A stretch of 64,000 nt of DNA, taken from assembly GCA_002104895.1 (NCBI GenBank), contig MCFG01000187.1:1-64000 (forward strand), written 5' to 3'. The DNA is from Anaeromyces robustus. Taxonomy: Eukaryota > Neocallimastigomycota > Neocallimastigomycetes > Neocallimastigales > Neocallimastigaceae. The notes below the pieces were generated by a model. The model was not told the origin of the DNA. It searched no databases and was given only the letters and a program-made list of their open reading frames with translations. A program made the position numbers and the translations under genes. Shown here one piece after another: positions 41,517 to 56,416 of this stretch. Each line of letters opens with the position of its first letter. Positions within the stretch are counted from its first letter, which is position 1.

Positions 41517-42014
41517 TAAAGAAAGAAAGAAAGAAAAAAAAAGAGGAACAAAAAAATAAGTTCAAATAACTTAAATTATAATATATTGATTTCTTAAATT
41601 CTATAATTATCACTACTTTTTAAAATTAAATTAAATGAATAGTTTTAGTAAATCTTATAAATAAATAAACAATCAAACAAATAAACAAACAAACAAACAA
41701 ACAAACAAACAAACAAACATAAATATATTATATTTGAAATTTTTTAACTGTATAAAAAATTTCAAATATAATTTACTTTTGCTTACAATCCTATCCTTTT
41801 TTTTTTTTTTTTTCCTTATTCTCTCTCTATCTCTCTCTTTCTTTCTTTTTTATATACATTTTTTTTTTTCCTTCTTTACCTTCACATCTTTCTTATATAT
41901 ATATATATATACAAACAAAAAATCAAATATAACCAATAAAAAAAAAAAAAAAAAAAAAGAATAATATAAATTAAAATAAAATTATACAATTTTTTTTCTT
42001 CTTTCTTTCTTTCT

Positions 42015-42068
<54 letters not shown>

Positions 42069-42377
42069 TTTATTATTTTATAATTATTAATTATGTTATT
42101 TTTTCGTTTCTTAATTATTAAAAAAAAAAAAAAATTAATAAATATATTATTATAAAAATAAAAAAAAAATGGCTTTATAAATCTAATGATAATAATAATT
42201 ATAATATACTATAAACTATAACTACTATATATATATATACAATAATTATATATATAAGATATTATAAAATAAAAAATATATATATATATAAAAGAAAAAT
42301 AAATAAAATATAAAAGGTATATATATATATAAAGAAAAAAAATTTGTATGAAAAAAAAGAAAAGAGAAAAAAAAGAG

Positions 42378-42420
<43 letters not shown>

Positions 42421-42555
42421 AAAAAAAAAAGAAAAGAATAAAAAAAATTGATATATAATATATAATATGGATATAAATAATGATTATAATAATATGAATA
42501 AATTAATTATTGTTCTTTCTTTTTTCTCTCTTTTTTTTTTAAATAAAATATACTA

Positions 42556-42598
<43 letters not shown>

Positions 42599-42746
42599 AA
42601 AAAAAAAGAATAGAAAGATAAATAATTTAGTTTAAAAAAATAATATGAATATATCTATTGGTATAATAAATTAAATGTAGTTTTAAATAAATAAATGAAT
42701 TATTAAAATATTTATAGTTTATAAATATTATTTGTATATTTGTATA

Positions 42747-42778
<32 letters not shown>

Positions 42779-43008
42779 GAAAAAGAAAAAAAAAATGTAT
42801 TGCTATAAATAAACTGGTTTTACATATAACAACATGTTTAATTATTATTTTATTAGTTTAAATACCCTTTTTTTTCTTCTGAAAATTAATTATTAAAATA
42901 ATTATATTAACTTCATTATTATTATTATTATTATTTTTTTTTTACTTTTAAATAATGATTATTTTCTGATAATGTGCAATAATTTTTAAAAGAAAAAAAA
43001 ATTCTTTT

Positions 43009-43046
<38 letters not shown>

Positions 43047-43467
43047 AAATAAAATAAATTATATATATATTGAGTTCTGAAATAATATTTTAAAATCATT
43101 GAAAATGTTATTTCATTTTTTTATATGGCTATTTATGGTTCTTTTTATACTAATACTATTCTAAAAAATGATTGAATAAATTATTTTATTAAGCTTCATT
43201 TTGATTTAACTCAATTAAAAATTTTATTACTTTTAATTACTTATATATATATTTATCATTATTATTATTATTTAAATGTTTATTGTTTCGTTGCAATTAA
43301 GAATTTTTATTTATTTAAAGATTGATTTATTATTGTGGTTTTTTTCTTTCTTTTCTTTTCTTTTTTTTCTTTCTTTCTTTTTTTTTTTTTTTTTTTTTTT
43401 TTTCTTTTTATTTTTATTCTTTATTTTTTATTATTTTATTTTTATTTTAATTTATTTTTCTTTTTTT

Positions 43468-43522
<55 letters not shown>

Positions 43523-43702
43523 CTTCCTTCTTTTATTTATTTAATTGATTTTTTTCTTTTATATTTATTTTACTTTTTATTTTTAAAATTAAATTAGTTT
43601 GTTGCTATGTATAATTATTGCAGCTATTAAATTACACATTATATATTGAAAATTCTTCTATAATATTTTAATAATACGGACATTAATTTTCATTATATTA
43701 TG

Positions 43703-43748
<46 letters not shown>

Positions 43749-43861
43749 ATTTATATTGTAACTATGGGATAAATGTTTACTTCACTGACAAAATTGATTT
43801 AAATTAAAAACATTTTTTGTTTTTATTTTATTTTATTTTATTTATTGATACCTTAAATAAT

Positions 43862-46800
43862 TTAAGCTTGATTTATTGATTCAGTGAATTTTGAATATGA
43901 TGGAGAATTAATGATTTTTCCTTTATTATTTGATGATCTTTTATCTTTGGTATAATTATCTAATAAAGATTTATTAATAATATCAGAATTAATGAATATA
44001 CGAACAAGATTTTCAAATAATTCTATTTTACTTTTATCATCTATAATAATGTATATAATATATTTAAAGTTAAAAATATAATTTAATAATTTTAGTAATC
44101 AATTAATATATATATATATAAATAATTATATTTTATAATAAATATTATTATTATTATTATTATTTTTTTTTTTAAAAAAAACTTAATAATATAAATTATT
44201 ATTTACCTAAACGATATTTAGTATCAAGACAGAAATCTTGTATTGAATATATAACATCAATGCCATTATTATTATTTATAAAGTGAGTAATAACAGGTTT
44301 AATTTTTGTTATTAATTCTTCCTTATCTTTGTAAAGTTCTCTAGTTTGAGGTTCTGGTCTAAATTTATTTCTGAAGATAGTCTTTGAGGTGACATATTTT
44401 AAACATCTACCAATAAATATTTCTATGAAAGTAGGTGATTTAAGGGTATTCTTATCAACTTGTGATTCAATATATTTAATAATATCATCTGGATTCTTAT
44501 TATCTAAATTATCCTTTAAATATTTAGCAACTGCTGCTAATGGCCATACTACAGTAATTTTACTATCAACAGTCTTATCTTGTATATCATTAACAAGTAT
44601 ATCCTTTATATCATCTTCATAAAAATCAGAAGCTTGAATATTACTAGATTTCCAAGATTCTAATAATTTACTTTCTGAGAAATTAGATATATATTCTGAT
44701 ATAATTGAAGTTATGAATTTTGGAGCATTAGTTCTTCTATCATCTATAACATTTGAAATTTCTAAAACATCCTTAAATGTAATTGCTCTGCAATCAATTG
44801 CTTTTGCTACAAAACTACCAATAATATCTGAATATTTTGGTACATCGTATATGATATCTCCCATAATTTCTACACTTTTCTTTAAACTAAAATTAGATGA
44901 AAAAATTTTATAGTATATAATATAATAATATGAATAAATAATATAGATGTATATGTATATAGATGTATATATATATATAATTTATTTTTATTTATATTAT
45001 ATTAGTATTAGTATTAATATTTAATAAATAAATAAAAATAATATTTTATATAATAATAAATTTTATGGTATTTTATTTTTTATTTTTTATTCATATATTT
45101 ATTAAATATTTATTACCTTTCAATGATATTTTCACGTGAAATAATTTCTTCTTCATATAAGATAGCATTCATATCTGCAAGATTTTCATATTCTTTAATA
45201 ATATTACAAGAAACATCAATTAAAATACCCATAATGACACCACTTTGACCACCTTCTTTAACTTCTTTACAAGTAAAAATACATTCTTGTTTATCATTAT
45301 TACTCAAATATTCTTTGAAAACATTTTCAATTCTCTTCTTAGCTTGATCTTCTGTCATCTTTGGTTTATTAGATTTCATTGGTGATCTATCACGAGATCT
45401 ATCACGATTATTACCACCACTACTTGAACGACCACTATCAAAGGATTTTCTTCTATCATTACTATCATCTAAGGTACTGAAAATATTTTTAGAGGTGAAA
45501 GATGGAGATTGATTAATTGGACTATTGGAGATACTACCTTTACTTGGCATAAATCCAGAACTAGATTTACGCATTTCAGTAGAGGAATCATTCTTATTTT
45601 TAGCCCAACCGAAACCACCTAAACCTCTCTTTGGTGGACCTAAAAGAATATTATTACTACCTGAGATAGAATTGATTTTACCAAAGTGACTAAGATCACC
45701 TGCATTACGAGATTGTGATTTTGGTGTATTCCAACCATCTTGACTTTGTCTATTATTACGATAATCATTTTTCATACCGTTATGACCACTACCTGAGCGA
45801 CCAGAATTTCTTAACTTTTCCATATCCTTCTTTTCCTTTTCAGCATCTTGGTGAATTTGAGCAATTGTCTTTGGACCTTGAGCAACAGTTCTACTCTTCC
45901 AATGATCTTTACGAAGTTCATAGACATCTTGTAACATGAATCTAATACGACTTGGAATAGTTTTTCTTTTACTTAATTCTTCAATCTTTTCAAAGTAAAT
46001 ATTCATATGTTTTTGAGCTTTTTCATTATTATCTAATTTCTTACCAATAGTTTTCATTAAATTGCAAAGACTTTCAAGATCTTCTTCTTCTGGATTTTCA
46101 AAATTACTGAATAATAATTTACCAACACATTGATGCATAATTTTTTCGGAAAGCATACTTAATTTAAATAATTCACCAATGAATTTAATATTACCAAGAG
46201 AACGTCTCTTAATCTTAATACGTTCAGTTTCCTTAGCAGCCCATTCATTCTTTTCTTCATCGGTCATTTCTGCAACTGGTTTTGTAATCTTATTTTCTTC
46301 TGTCCATCTAACTTCTTTTTCAAATTCTAATTGACATTTATTTAAAAGTAACTTACGGAATAAATTGTTCTTATTTTCAGATTTTCTATCAATCATCCAT
46401 GATTGAATCTTTGGTAATTCATCACTAATACTCTTACATAATTCAGCGTAAAGAGATCCAAAGTTTGGTTCATCTAAAGCTTTATCAAATACTAAATTAA
46501 TAACACCTTCTAAAATAGCTTCATCTGTAATACCAATTTCAATAATTTGTTTACTAAGGGATCCGAAACGTTCATAGGTTAACTTATTAAGAATACCTTT
46601 AACCTTACGGAAGATTTGTTCCTTAATAGCTTCTTTCTTTTCATCTTCATCTTCAATACTATCAATCATTTTTTCAGTATTAAGTTGTGGCTTCCAAGCA
46701 TTTTCAGATTTGGCAAGTGGAACAACATCACTCATTGGAATAGTTGGTCCTCCAATCTTACTTTGACGAGACATATTTCTGTTCATTCTTCCTTGAGGAT

Positions 46801-49656
46801 TGTTCATATTTCTGTTTCTACTACCATTAGAACCTTGACGATTACCCATATTTGGAACTTGATTAACCATTGGCATTGGATAACGGTAACCATTTGGACC
46901 CATTTGTTGACCCATTGGTGGCATACCTTGTGGACCAGGACCCATTTGCATACCTTGAGCCATTGGTGGCATTGGTTGTTGATTTATCATTTGTGGACCT
47001 GCAAAGTGACCACTAGGAACTCTCTTTTGCATTAAGTGATCATTTGGACCCTTCATAAGTGGTGGGTTTCTTTGCATATTCATATTAGCTGGATTGGAAC
47101 CTTGTCTTATCATTGGATTACCAGTAGGTGGGGTTTGTTTAACAGGTTGAATATGACTTGAACGCTTCTTGTCTTTATCACCAATCATAATTGAATCAAT
47201 ATCTTCTTGTTTAAGTTCATCTGGTCTGTAAATACATTTATCTTTAAATAATAATAAAAATTCTTTTGGATAATATGGAATATCCTTATCATTTTCTGGA
47301 ACCTTAATATTATCTGGATATTTAATTTTACGTACATCATGTTCTAAAATATATTCAGCATGTGGTTTTGGATATGGTTGTTTTACCTTATTTTGTGGTC
47401 TTTGTTGATTAATTGTTGACATTTTATTGACTTGGTTATTAACAATATTTCCCATAACCCCCATAACACCATTACTTTTCATAAATGGTGTTTCTTCTGG
47501 TTCTTTCATCAATTTATTATTAGTCTTTAATACAGATTTACCAATTGTACTTCCAGGCATATTTCCAAAGACATTATCTTTCTTAGTTTGTTCAGTCTTC
47601 TTTGGTGTTTGTGGTTTATTAGTATCAACAGGAGTTTTAGCTTTTTCTTTAGATTTGGTTTTATCGTCGGTAGGAGTTTCAGTTTCATCTTCTGTTTTAG
47701 TATCCAATTCTTTTTCATTCTTTTCAATTTTAACTTCTGGTTCTTGTGATTTTTCTTCCTTTTCTTCTTCCTTTTCTTCATCAGTTTCCTTTTCGTTAAT
47801 CTTTTCCTTTTCCTTTTCCTTTTCCTTTTCAGTAGCAGCAGCGCCAACAATTTTAACTTCTTCCTTAACTTCAACCTTTGGTTCTATTTTTTCCTTTTCT
47901 TCTGTTTTTTCTTCTTCTTTTGGCTTAACTTCTTTCTTTGGTGAAGATGGAACATTCTTCTTTTCTTCTTCTACCTTAACATTATTTTCTTTTGGAGTTT
48001 CAACAGGTTTTGGTGATTCTTTTTCTTTCTTTGATTCAGTAACTTCAAGTTCTTTAGATTCTTTTTCACCAATATTTTCAATTTTTAATGGTGAAGAAGT
48101 TGTAGCAGCATTAGCAGAAAGTGGAGTCTTAAGTGGTCCTTCTTTATTTGGTGATGTAATTTTAATAGAATTAGTTTTTTCACCGGATGGAGTAGCTGGG
48201 GCAGATGTAGATAGACCAGTTGTAACAGTTTGTGAAACTTTAGCATCCTTTTCTTTCATTACCTTATCATCATTGATTTGAGTTTCTTCCTTTTCACCAA
48301 TTTCACCACTTTTTTTAGATGAGTCTTTTTCAACTGCTGATGTAGGAGTAGAAGAAGATTTAGATGTTGTTGGAGTTGGCTTAGTTGGTGTTGAGGCTGC
48401 TGATTTCTTTTCATTTGTTTCTGTTTTGGTAGCAGACGAAGGAGTTTCATTCTTTTTATCCTCCTTTTTATCTTCTTGAGGTTTAACAATTTTAATGGCT
48501 TTGTTTCTTGGTTCAGGTGGAATATATTGTGCTGATTTTGTATATTGTTTTGGTTCTTTCTTAAAGTTAAGTTCCTCATTGTTATTTGGATTTGTAATTT
48601 TTACTTGTTTTGATGGACGATTTTGTCCTATATTTGGTACTATATATTGAGGTGGTGCCGGCGCCATAACAGGGGCATAATAAATAGTAGGTGGATAATA
48701 TATTGGTGAGGGTTGGTATATAACTTGTGGTGGGGATGGCATATCACCTCTTTGATTAGGTGGGAAATTCATTGGACCATATGGAGGAGCAGGTGGAGGA
48801 GGTTGATTCATTCTGTTATTTTGACGATTATTATATACAGAATTTCGTTGATTTGGATGCATATTTTGATGTTTATTATGTGGCATTTGTCCCTGGAATT
48901 GGTTATTATTCATGTGATTAGGTGGTGGGAAATGATTATTATGGGTCATATGATAATTATTAGTATGTACTTGGTATGGAGGATAGTTTGAATAGTTTTG
49001 ATTATTAAATTGTGCTGAATTTCTATTATTCATTGGATAATTATTTACATTCACATTATTATTTGGATTGTTACCCATATTATTATTATTTTGATTATTT
49101 TGGTTATTATTATTATTTTGATTATTATTAAAGTTATTATTATTCATGAATGGTTGCATATTTTGTTGTTGAGGTATTGGACCTTGATTTTGTTGTAATG
49201 GCATTGGTCGTGATTGCATTTGTTGACCACGTGGAGGATGCATTTGTCTTTGTTGATTATGAACTTGATGATGGGGTTGTACATGTTGATTTTGGTAGTG
49301 ATGATTACCTATATTTGAATTTACTTCGTTTTTCGGTTCTATATGTCCATTATTTTGTTTTCTTTGTTGCTGTATTATTGATGGTGGTGCTGAATGTGTA
49401 CGTGGAATCGTTTCATTAAAAACAGTAGCTATATTAGGATGATGCATCTATTATAATATATAAATTTTGTATAAAATTTGAATTTATTATTAATATTTTA
49501 AGTTAATTATAAAAAATTATATATAAAAAGAGATTTTATTTATTAATTATTTTAATAAAGTAATAATAATAACAATAACAATAATAATTATAATTATTAT
49601 TATAATTATTATAATAATTGTTATAATTAATCATTTTTTTTACGTTAATTATAAAA

Positions 49657-49687
<31 letters not shown>

Positions 49688-50546
49688 CTTACAGGTGCAG
49701 GTTGTTTAAGTTCATTATCATGTGTATTTAAAAAGCTTTTTTGATTATTACTTATATTATTATTATTGTTGTTATTATTGTTATTATTATTAGAGTTATT
49801 ATTATTGGTATTATTATTTTGATTTTGATTATTAGAGTCAGGTATAGTATTTGATTTATCTTGTTTAAAATGGAAATTATTACTTGATTTTTCTATTTTA
49901 TCATTATTAAAAGCATTTACATCTGGTTGTTCTACAACTGGACTATTTAATGAGGTATCAACTTTAACATCTACATCGTTGGATCCGACTGTTCCAAAAA
50001 TTATATTTTTTCCCATAGCTTTAAAATATATTCAAAAAAAAAAAAAAGAATAATTTTTATTATTTATTAATAAAAATTTAATAATATATATATTTTTATA
50101 TAAATATAACTAAAATAATAAATAATAAATAATAAATAATACTTACATTTTGGTTTATTTTTCATTAATCCTTTTTTATATCTTACAGGTACAGAATCAC
50201 CACCGTAGCTACCATTATTATTAGTACTACCACTACTACTACCACTATAATTGACAAATAAATAATTTTTTAATATATATTAGAAAAATATATTTTAATC
50301 ATTAAAATTTTTAACTTTTTATTTAAATTATATTATTATTATTATTTACCCTTGTATGGTTCTATTATTATTTGGCTTCTTTTTATTTCCTCCTTGACTT
50401 AAATTATTACTCATACTTTGTTGTGAATTACTTCCATATAAGGAATCGTTATTATTTGTACTATAGCGTTTTGAACTCATTTTTTTATTTAATTTTGAAT
50501 TATTTCTACTTAATGTTTCTTCGTATTTTGATTGTTTTGAAGCCAT
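43862..50546 (-). CDS. Translation initiation factor eIF4G with MIF4G, MA3 and C-terminal HEAT (W2-like) domains
   Basis: Six exons on the minus strand: 50546-50350, 50244-50147, 50018-49693, 49447-45117, 44886-44207, 44040-43862; 5811 nt, 1936 aa. It is the scaffold linking cap-bound eIF4E, eIF4A and, through eIF3, the 40S ribosome. Residues 1-750 are disordered: Gln/Asn/Pro/Met-rich, prion-like, then a long Lys/Glu/Thr tract. The canonical eIF4E-binding motif YPKEFLL is at 933-939. Met/Gly/Arg/Asn-rich stretches that could bind RNA come before and after it. MIF4G is at about 1150-1391 (FRKVKGILNKLTYERF to RFMLQDVYELRKDHW). A Ser/Arg-rich linker leads to MA3 at about 1570-1690, then a helical C-terminal part at about 1720-1930 resembling the third HEAT (W2) domain of animal eIF4G (DIIKYIESQVDKNTL, VIYSIQDFCLD). 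Budding yeast eIF4G lacks the last two domains. The start is the first ATG of the open first exon; in-frame M codons follow, so the N-terminus is the least certain part. Confidence 0.92.
49653..49687. repeat. TTTA run at the 5' end of eIF4G intron 3
   Basis: On the coding strand, TTAT units begin right after the GTAAG donor at 49692. The poly-Asn segment in exon 3 (about 49745-49800) is encoded by mixed AAT/AAC, which is how a retained repeat differs from the intronic one. Confidence 0.85.
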
Positions 50547-52216
50547 ATTACTTTAACGTATATATATTATTCTATTATAATAAATAATAAAAAATATAAA
50601 TAAAATATTTATTAATAAATTATTTACTAATTAATATAAAAAGGAAAAAAGTATAATAATAAAATACTATTTTAAATTATTATATTTTCATATTTTATTT
50701 TATTTTATTTTATTTTGTTTAAAACAATATTTAACTAATTTATTGATATATAATTCATAATTATTTTGTTGATGAGTGTATGATCAAATAATAATTTTGT
50801 TTTATGTAAACATATTATTTTAAGTATTTTTGTAAAAATAAAAGATTTATCATTTATTTATTCTATTAAGATCATAATAAAAAAAGTTAAGATTGATATA
50901 ACTTTTGTTTTATGTAAACATCTATATCAAAAAAAGTTAACTAATTTATTTATTTTTTATTTATTTATTTATTCATATTTAAAATTTACTGTATTTTTTT
51001 TTTTATGATTTTTTGTTATGTATTTACTACTTCTTTTTTAAATAAACAATATTCCAATGAATAAACAAAATATTTTACTTTTAATTGTTATACTATATAA
51101 TTTCAATATATATATTTATAAAAAGAAAAAATAAGAGTAGAAAGAAAAATATAATAATTAAATAAAAAAAAAAAAAATTAACCAAAACAATTAAAAAAAA
51201 AAACAAATATAATAATAAAATTAATATAAAATTATATTTACTTTAATGTATTATTCTTTATATTATTGTTTTTTAATTTATTATACTTCTTTATTATAAT
51301 CTAACTTTCTTAGATGTATTTATTTATAAATATTATAATATTATTTTATTAAAATAAAAAAAAAAGTGGTATTATTTTTTTTTCTATAATTTAGAAAAAA
51401 AATGGATGTTTTTTTTTTATTTAATAAAATAAATAAATAAATAATATTAAAGAAAGAAAAATTTTAAAGAAGTTATACAAGTACTGTATATAATTTGTAT
51501 TCTTTACTGTAAACTGTAGATATCTATAAAAAAAAGATAAAAGAATAAAAATAAAAAAAAATGATGATAATATTTTTTTTATTTTTAAGCTTTAGTCTTT
51601 TTTTTATAAATTTATATTAAAAAATATTGATTCTCTTATTATTTTTCCAAAAAAAATTAATAGATATTTGAAAAAAGATAATAGATTTGATTAAATTCTT
51701 TTTTATAACAAAAAATTAAAACTAATTGATAATGTATTATTAAAATTATTAATGTTTATATATGGTATTATTGTTTAATGTTGTATGCGCTTTATTTATA
51801 TTTTGATATGTTCATATATATAGATATATATAATATCTAAACTCTTATTATTTATATGAAGTATTTTTTTTTTTAAAAAAATAAGTAGTAATTTGATTTT
51901 AATAATAATAATAAAAAAAAATTACTTTTTTTTTATTATTATTATTATTTAAATCATAATATTTTTATTACTAAAAATATATAAAAAATAAGAAATAAAA
52001 AATTTTTTCCTTTCAGAAGAAAAAAATTTTTTAATATTTAGCAGCAAGAAAAAAAAAAAAAAAAGGAAGTTGAAAAATTTTTATAGTATTTTTTATTGAT
52101 AATGTAATAATAATATAATTATTATTAATAAAATTTATTATTTTATTTATTATTGATTTTTGATAAAATTTATAATTAATAATGGATAAACTTATAATAA
52201 TAATAATAATAATAAT

Positions 52217-52257
<41 letters not shown>

Positions 52258-52388
52258 AAATAAATAAATAAATTATTTTTATTTATTTATTATTGTTAAA
52301 TGATTTTTGATAAAAATTCTATATTAATAATGGATAAACTTATAAAAAAATAATAAATAAATAAATAAATAAACTTATAAAAAAATAA

Positions 52389-52439
<51 letters not shown>

Positions 52440-55400
52440 ATACAAAATTGTTATAATATTAGTAGTTGTCTTAATTGCTAAAAAAATGATAATTATTAAT
52501 TAATAATAATATAAATAATTTACAATTAAACAGTTATATCATGAATATTTATAATATCAATGCTAAATTATAATAATATTCTCGTAAAAATCATCTTTTC
52601 ATAATTTCTAGCAAAAAGTTATTTATACTAAAATCTAAGGATAAATTAGCATTATATTTTAAACCACTTTTACCATTAAGAACTTTCTTATAACCAAGTC
52701 ATATATATTTTTTCTTTTTTGAAATTATATTATATCTTTTTAATATTAATATTATATTATTTTTTAATTATTTCAATTGAAGGTATATATTTTAGAATTA
52801 TATTTCATTTCATTCATATATGTTATAAAATATATTAAAAATATATATAAATATCAATAAATAAATAGAAATTTTACTTTTATAGTAATATTCTATTTAT
52901 TTATTCCAATTATTAATAATTTTTTATTATATTTTATATATATTAAATATTGATATATATTATAAATAAATAATCAAAGAATATAATTATAAATAAAATA
53001 ATAAATCAATATGTGGTAAAATGAATCAATAAATAAATGATAAATAATAAATGAATAAATAAATAAATAAATAAAGAGTGATTTAATACATTTTTTATTA
53101 TATTAGTATTGATATATTTAATTATTCTTATATATTTATGTTATATATTATAGTCGATTGAAACAATTATAATATTAAATTAAACTTATTAACATTAAAT
53201 TTTAATTCTGTATGTTCAGAGATTATTGGTTAAACCATCCAATTAATGTAATGTTTTATATATCAATTACATAATTATATATTTAATGTAGTTTACATTT
53301 AATTCATGTAAAAATTTTTTAAGGGTACAAAAAAGGAATAAAAAAAAAAAAACATTTCAATATTTCAATGTATTTGTAATAAAACACAATATGACTTATA
53401 TAGAAAGTGTGTTATTAAAAGTATATGGCCACAATACATTTATTAAATCATAATGTTATATATTTAATAAAATTTAATTATATTTATTTTAATAAATGTT
53501 ATATGTTATACAAAATGTTAAAAATATATATTGTAAAATATAGATAAAGGAAATTAAATAATGGTTTTTTTTTTTTAATTTTTAATTTTTAATTTTTAAT
53601 TTATTAGAGTTGGATAATAAGATATATTAATTTTTCAAGGAAAGTAAAAAAACTATTATTATAAAAAGTTTTTTTTTTTAATTTTTGATTTTATTAAAGT
53701 TGTCTTTAACAATCATAGTAGTTTAATAATTAATATTTATTCTAATTTAATTGTGTTACTATAATTATCATTTAAGGAAAATATTTTCCATATACTAAAA
53801 CTAAAGTTTAATAAAAATCTTAAATATTTTTATTTATTACATACTTTTTTATATTTAAGATATTTTAAACTTTAAAAAAAGTAGTTGGGTTTTTTGTATA
53901 AAGTTTAAATAATCTTAAATTTTATAATTTTTTTTATAACAATAACCAAAACTAATTTTTTTTTTCTTATATAACTCTATTTCGTTTAAAAAAAAGTTTT
54001 CGTTCTGTAACGTATGACAATATTAAATCTATTAAGTATACTAATATTAAATTTATAATTATAGCTATTATTAATTGTTATAATATGGATTTCATAATTA
54101 TTATTCATTAATTTTTATTTAATAGATGAGTTTTATATCAATCTTTATATAATTTAAGAAATCAATTATGTATTACTTATTTGTTTTATTGTTACATCAC
54201 TACAGAATAGAATTAATCATCTATATAATTTACTATTAAAATTTAAAAATTTTATTTTTTTATCTATTAAATATTAATTATTATTAATTAATATTTAATA
54301 ATTTATATATTATATCCATAATTCTATTTTTTATTAGCATATATATACTAAAAATAAAAATTCTATCAATTATAGTTAAAAAATAATAATCTATTATTAA
54401 TAATATTACCATATATTCCTAATATAAAAGTAATAAATAATAAAAAAATGTCTTATTATAATAATAATCTATTTAACAATATATTTATTTTAATTATATA
54501 ATTAAAACCATAATATAAATAAATCAATTAATAATATTATATTATTAAATTTAAAGAAATTAAGAAGAATAAACCAAAAACAAAAAAAACAAAAAAAAAA
54601 AAGCAAAATAACAAAAATAATAAAATTTTAATTTAATCCTTATTCATTCATTAATTCTATTAATTTATTTAATTATTAGTATACATCTACTTATTTTTTA
54701 TATTATTTATTTATAAATTTATTTATATTTTATATTCTTTTATTTATTTATTATATTCTTTTTCTTTAGATTTAAATATATAAAATTATATTAATAATAT
54801 TTTAATTCAAAATTATATTAATATTAATATTACAATATTTATTGATTTAATTTAAATTAATTTGTGAATAATTTGATCTAATATACAATATTATCCTATC
54901 ATCGATTAGAATAATATTAGATACTATATATTATAAGTATACTCCATGTAATGTATTAATAATTGTTTTAAATAAATAAATTAATAAATAAATGTATAAA
55001 TAAATAAAAGACAAAATCAAATTAATTATATTATTATTATATTTATTAGTATATTATTAATATAACTATAATACAATTAATAATATATACAAATATTGAA
55101 ATAATAGATTTTTAATATATTTTTTATTAATATTATAATAATATAGAATGTTATAGTAAATTGAAAGTATTATTTTTAATATGTTATAAAAAGTTATTTT
55201 ATAATAATTTAGTTTGATTTTAATATATGTAAATCCTTTATATTCATTTATTCATTTCAATACATTAATTAAATTTATATATATATTTATATACAGCATT
55301 AATTAATTTTATATATTTATATACATTATTAATGTTTACATTTTATTTATTTTTTACTATCATTTTATGTAAAAAAAAAAAAAATTGTTATTTTCTATAT

Positions 55401-56307
55401 GGTTATTGGATATTATTAAAATATTAATATACAAATGATTATTATATATTGTCAATTATTAAATGATAGTTTTAATATAATAAATAAAAAATATTCACAT
55501 AATTTAAATTAATTTATAATTTATTCTTTATTATTATGGTTTATTATTTAATATAATATAAAAAAAATAAATATTATTCAGTTATATATATGTTAATGTT
55601 TAATGTAGTACGTTCAAAATTCTATTTTGACTGGTTTTTTTTCTATTTGTTTAAAAAATATTAAATTATATGTAAATAAATAAAAGGAAATAAATAAAAT
55701 ATAAAAAATATATAAATAAAATATATAAATAAATATAAATAAATAAAATATATAAAATATATATAAAATATATATAAATAAATATAAATAAATATAACTG
55801 GGTTTATGTATTTATATTAGGATATAAAACTTTTAAAACTAAATAATTTTATGGATGAAAATTATAAAAATTGTGTAATAGAATGTTATTCATATAATAT
55901 TTCTCATATATTTGTTAATATTATTTTTTAATTAAAACTATTGTATGATTTTACATGATTTGATTTTATATGAGCAGAAAGTTTATAGATTTATATACAT
56001 ATTTTTTTTTATTTTTATTTTATATTATTTTTTATTTTATTATTTTAATTAAAAAAAAAAAATAATAATAATAATTATTATGTATATGCCAAATAAAATA
56101 TTTAATAATAAATATTTAAAAAAAAAAATTTTATAATATATGATAATATAAAACATATATTTTGCGGTCATTAAAATTAAAATATTGATTATTAAATATT
56201 AATTATTATAATAAATAATAATAATAAAATAAAAATAAAAATAAAAATAATATATTCATTATACTAAAAAATTTTATTAATATATTAATTATAATATATT
56301 ATATATT
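50547..56307. other. Intergenic DNA 5' of eIF4G, no gene seen
   Basis: Nearly 5.8 kb of A/T-rich sequence. It contains direct repeats around 52150-52441, scattered AAAT runs near 53040-53070 and 55670-55800, and long T/A homopolymers. The first few hundred bases upstream of 50546 must contain the eIF4G promoter, but no element can be singled out. No frame with protein-like composition was found. Confidence 0.6.
52150..52441. repeat. Direct repeats with AAAT runs
   Basis: GATTTTTGATAAAA...TATTAATAATGGATAAACTTATAA occurs at about 52150-52197 and again at about 52298-52345, each followed by AAAT units. AAACTTATAAAAAAATAATA occurs again at 52371. Nested tandem duplication of a satellite plus flank. 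Confidence 0.75.
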
Positions 56308-56369
56308 ATGTATAAATTTTATATTAAAGATCAATATAGATTAAGTTCTCTTATTAATTTTTATAATGA

Positions 56370-56413
<44 letters not shown>

Positions 56414-56416
<3 letters not shown>

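Larger units (their letters stand above)
39690..43861. other. Convergent intergenic region between eIF2 alpha and eIF4G
   Basis: Both flanking genes end here. It holds many poly(A) and poly(T) tracts (for example about 42017-42063 and 43478-43522), a 43-bp direct repeat at 40877, an AAAC tetramer run at about 41675-41719, and a less A/T-biased patch at 41240-41520. Frames within the poly(T) tracts read as poly-Phe and are not genes. Confidence 0.6.

Noticed and set aside
43276-43548. Poly-Phe frames
   Set aside because: Translation of poly(T) tracts with no protein-like composition.
47427-48281. Long antisense frame inside eIF4G
   Set aside because: Shadow of the Lys/Glu/Thr-rich coding region on the other strand; the MIF4G/MA3 frame is clearly the real one.
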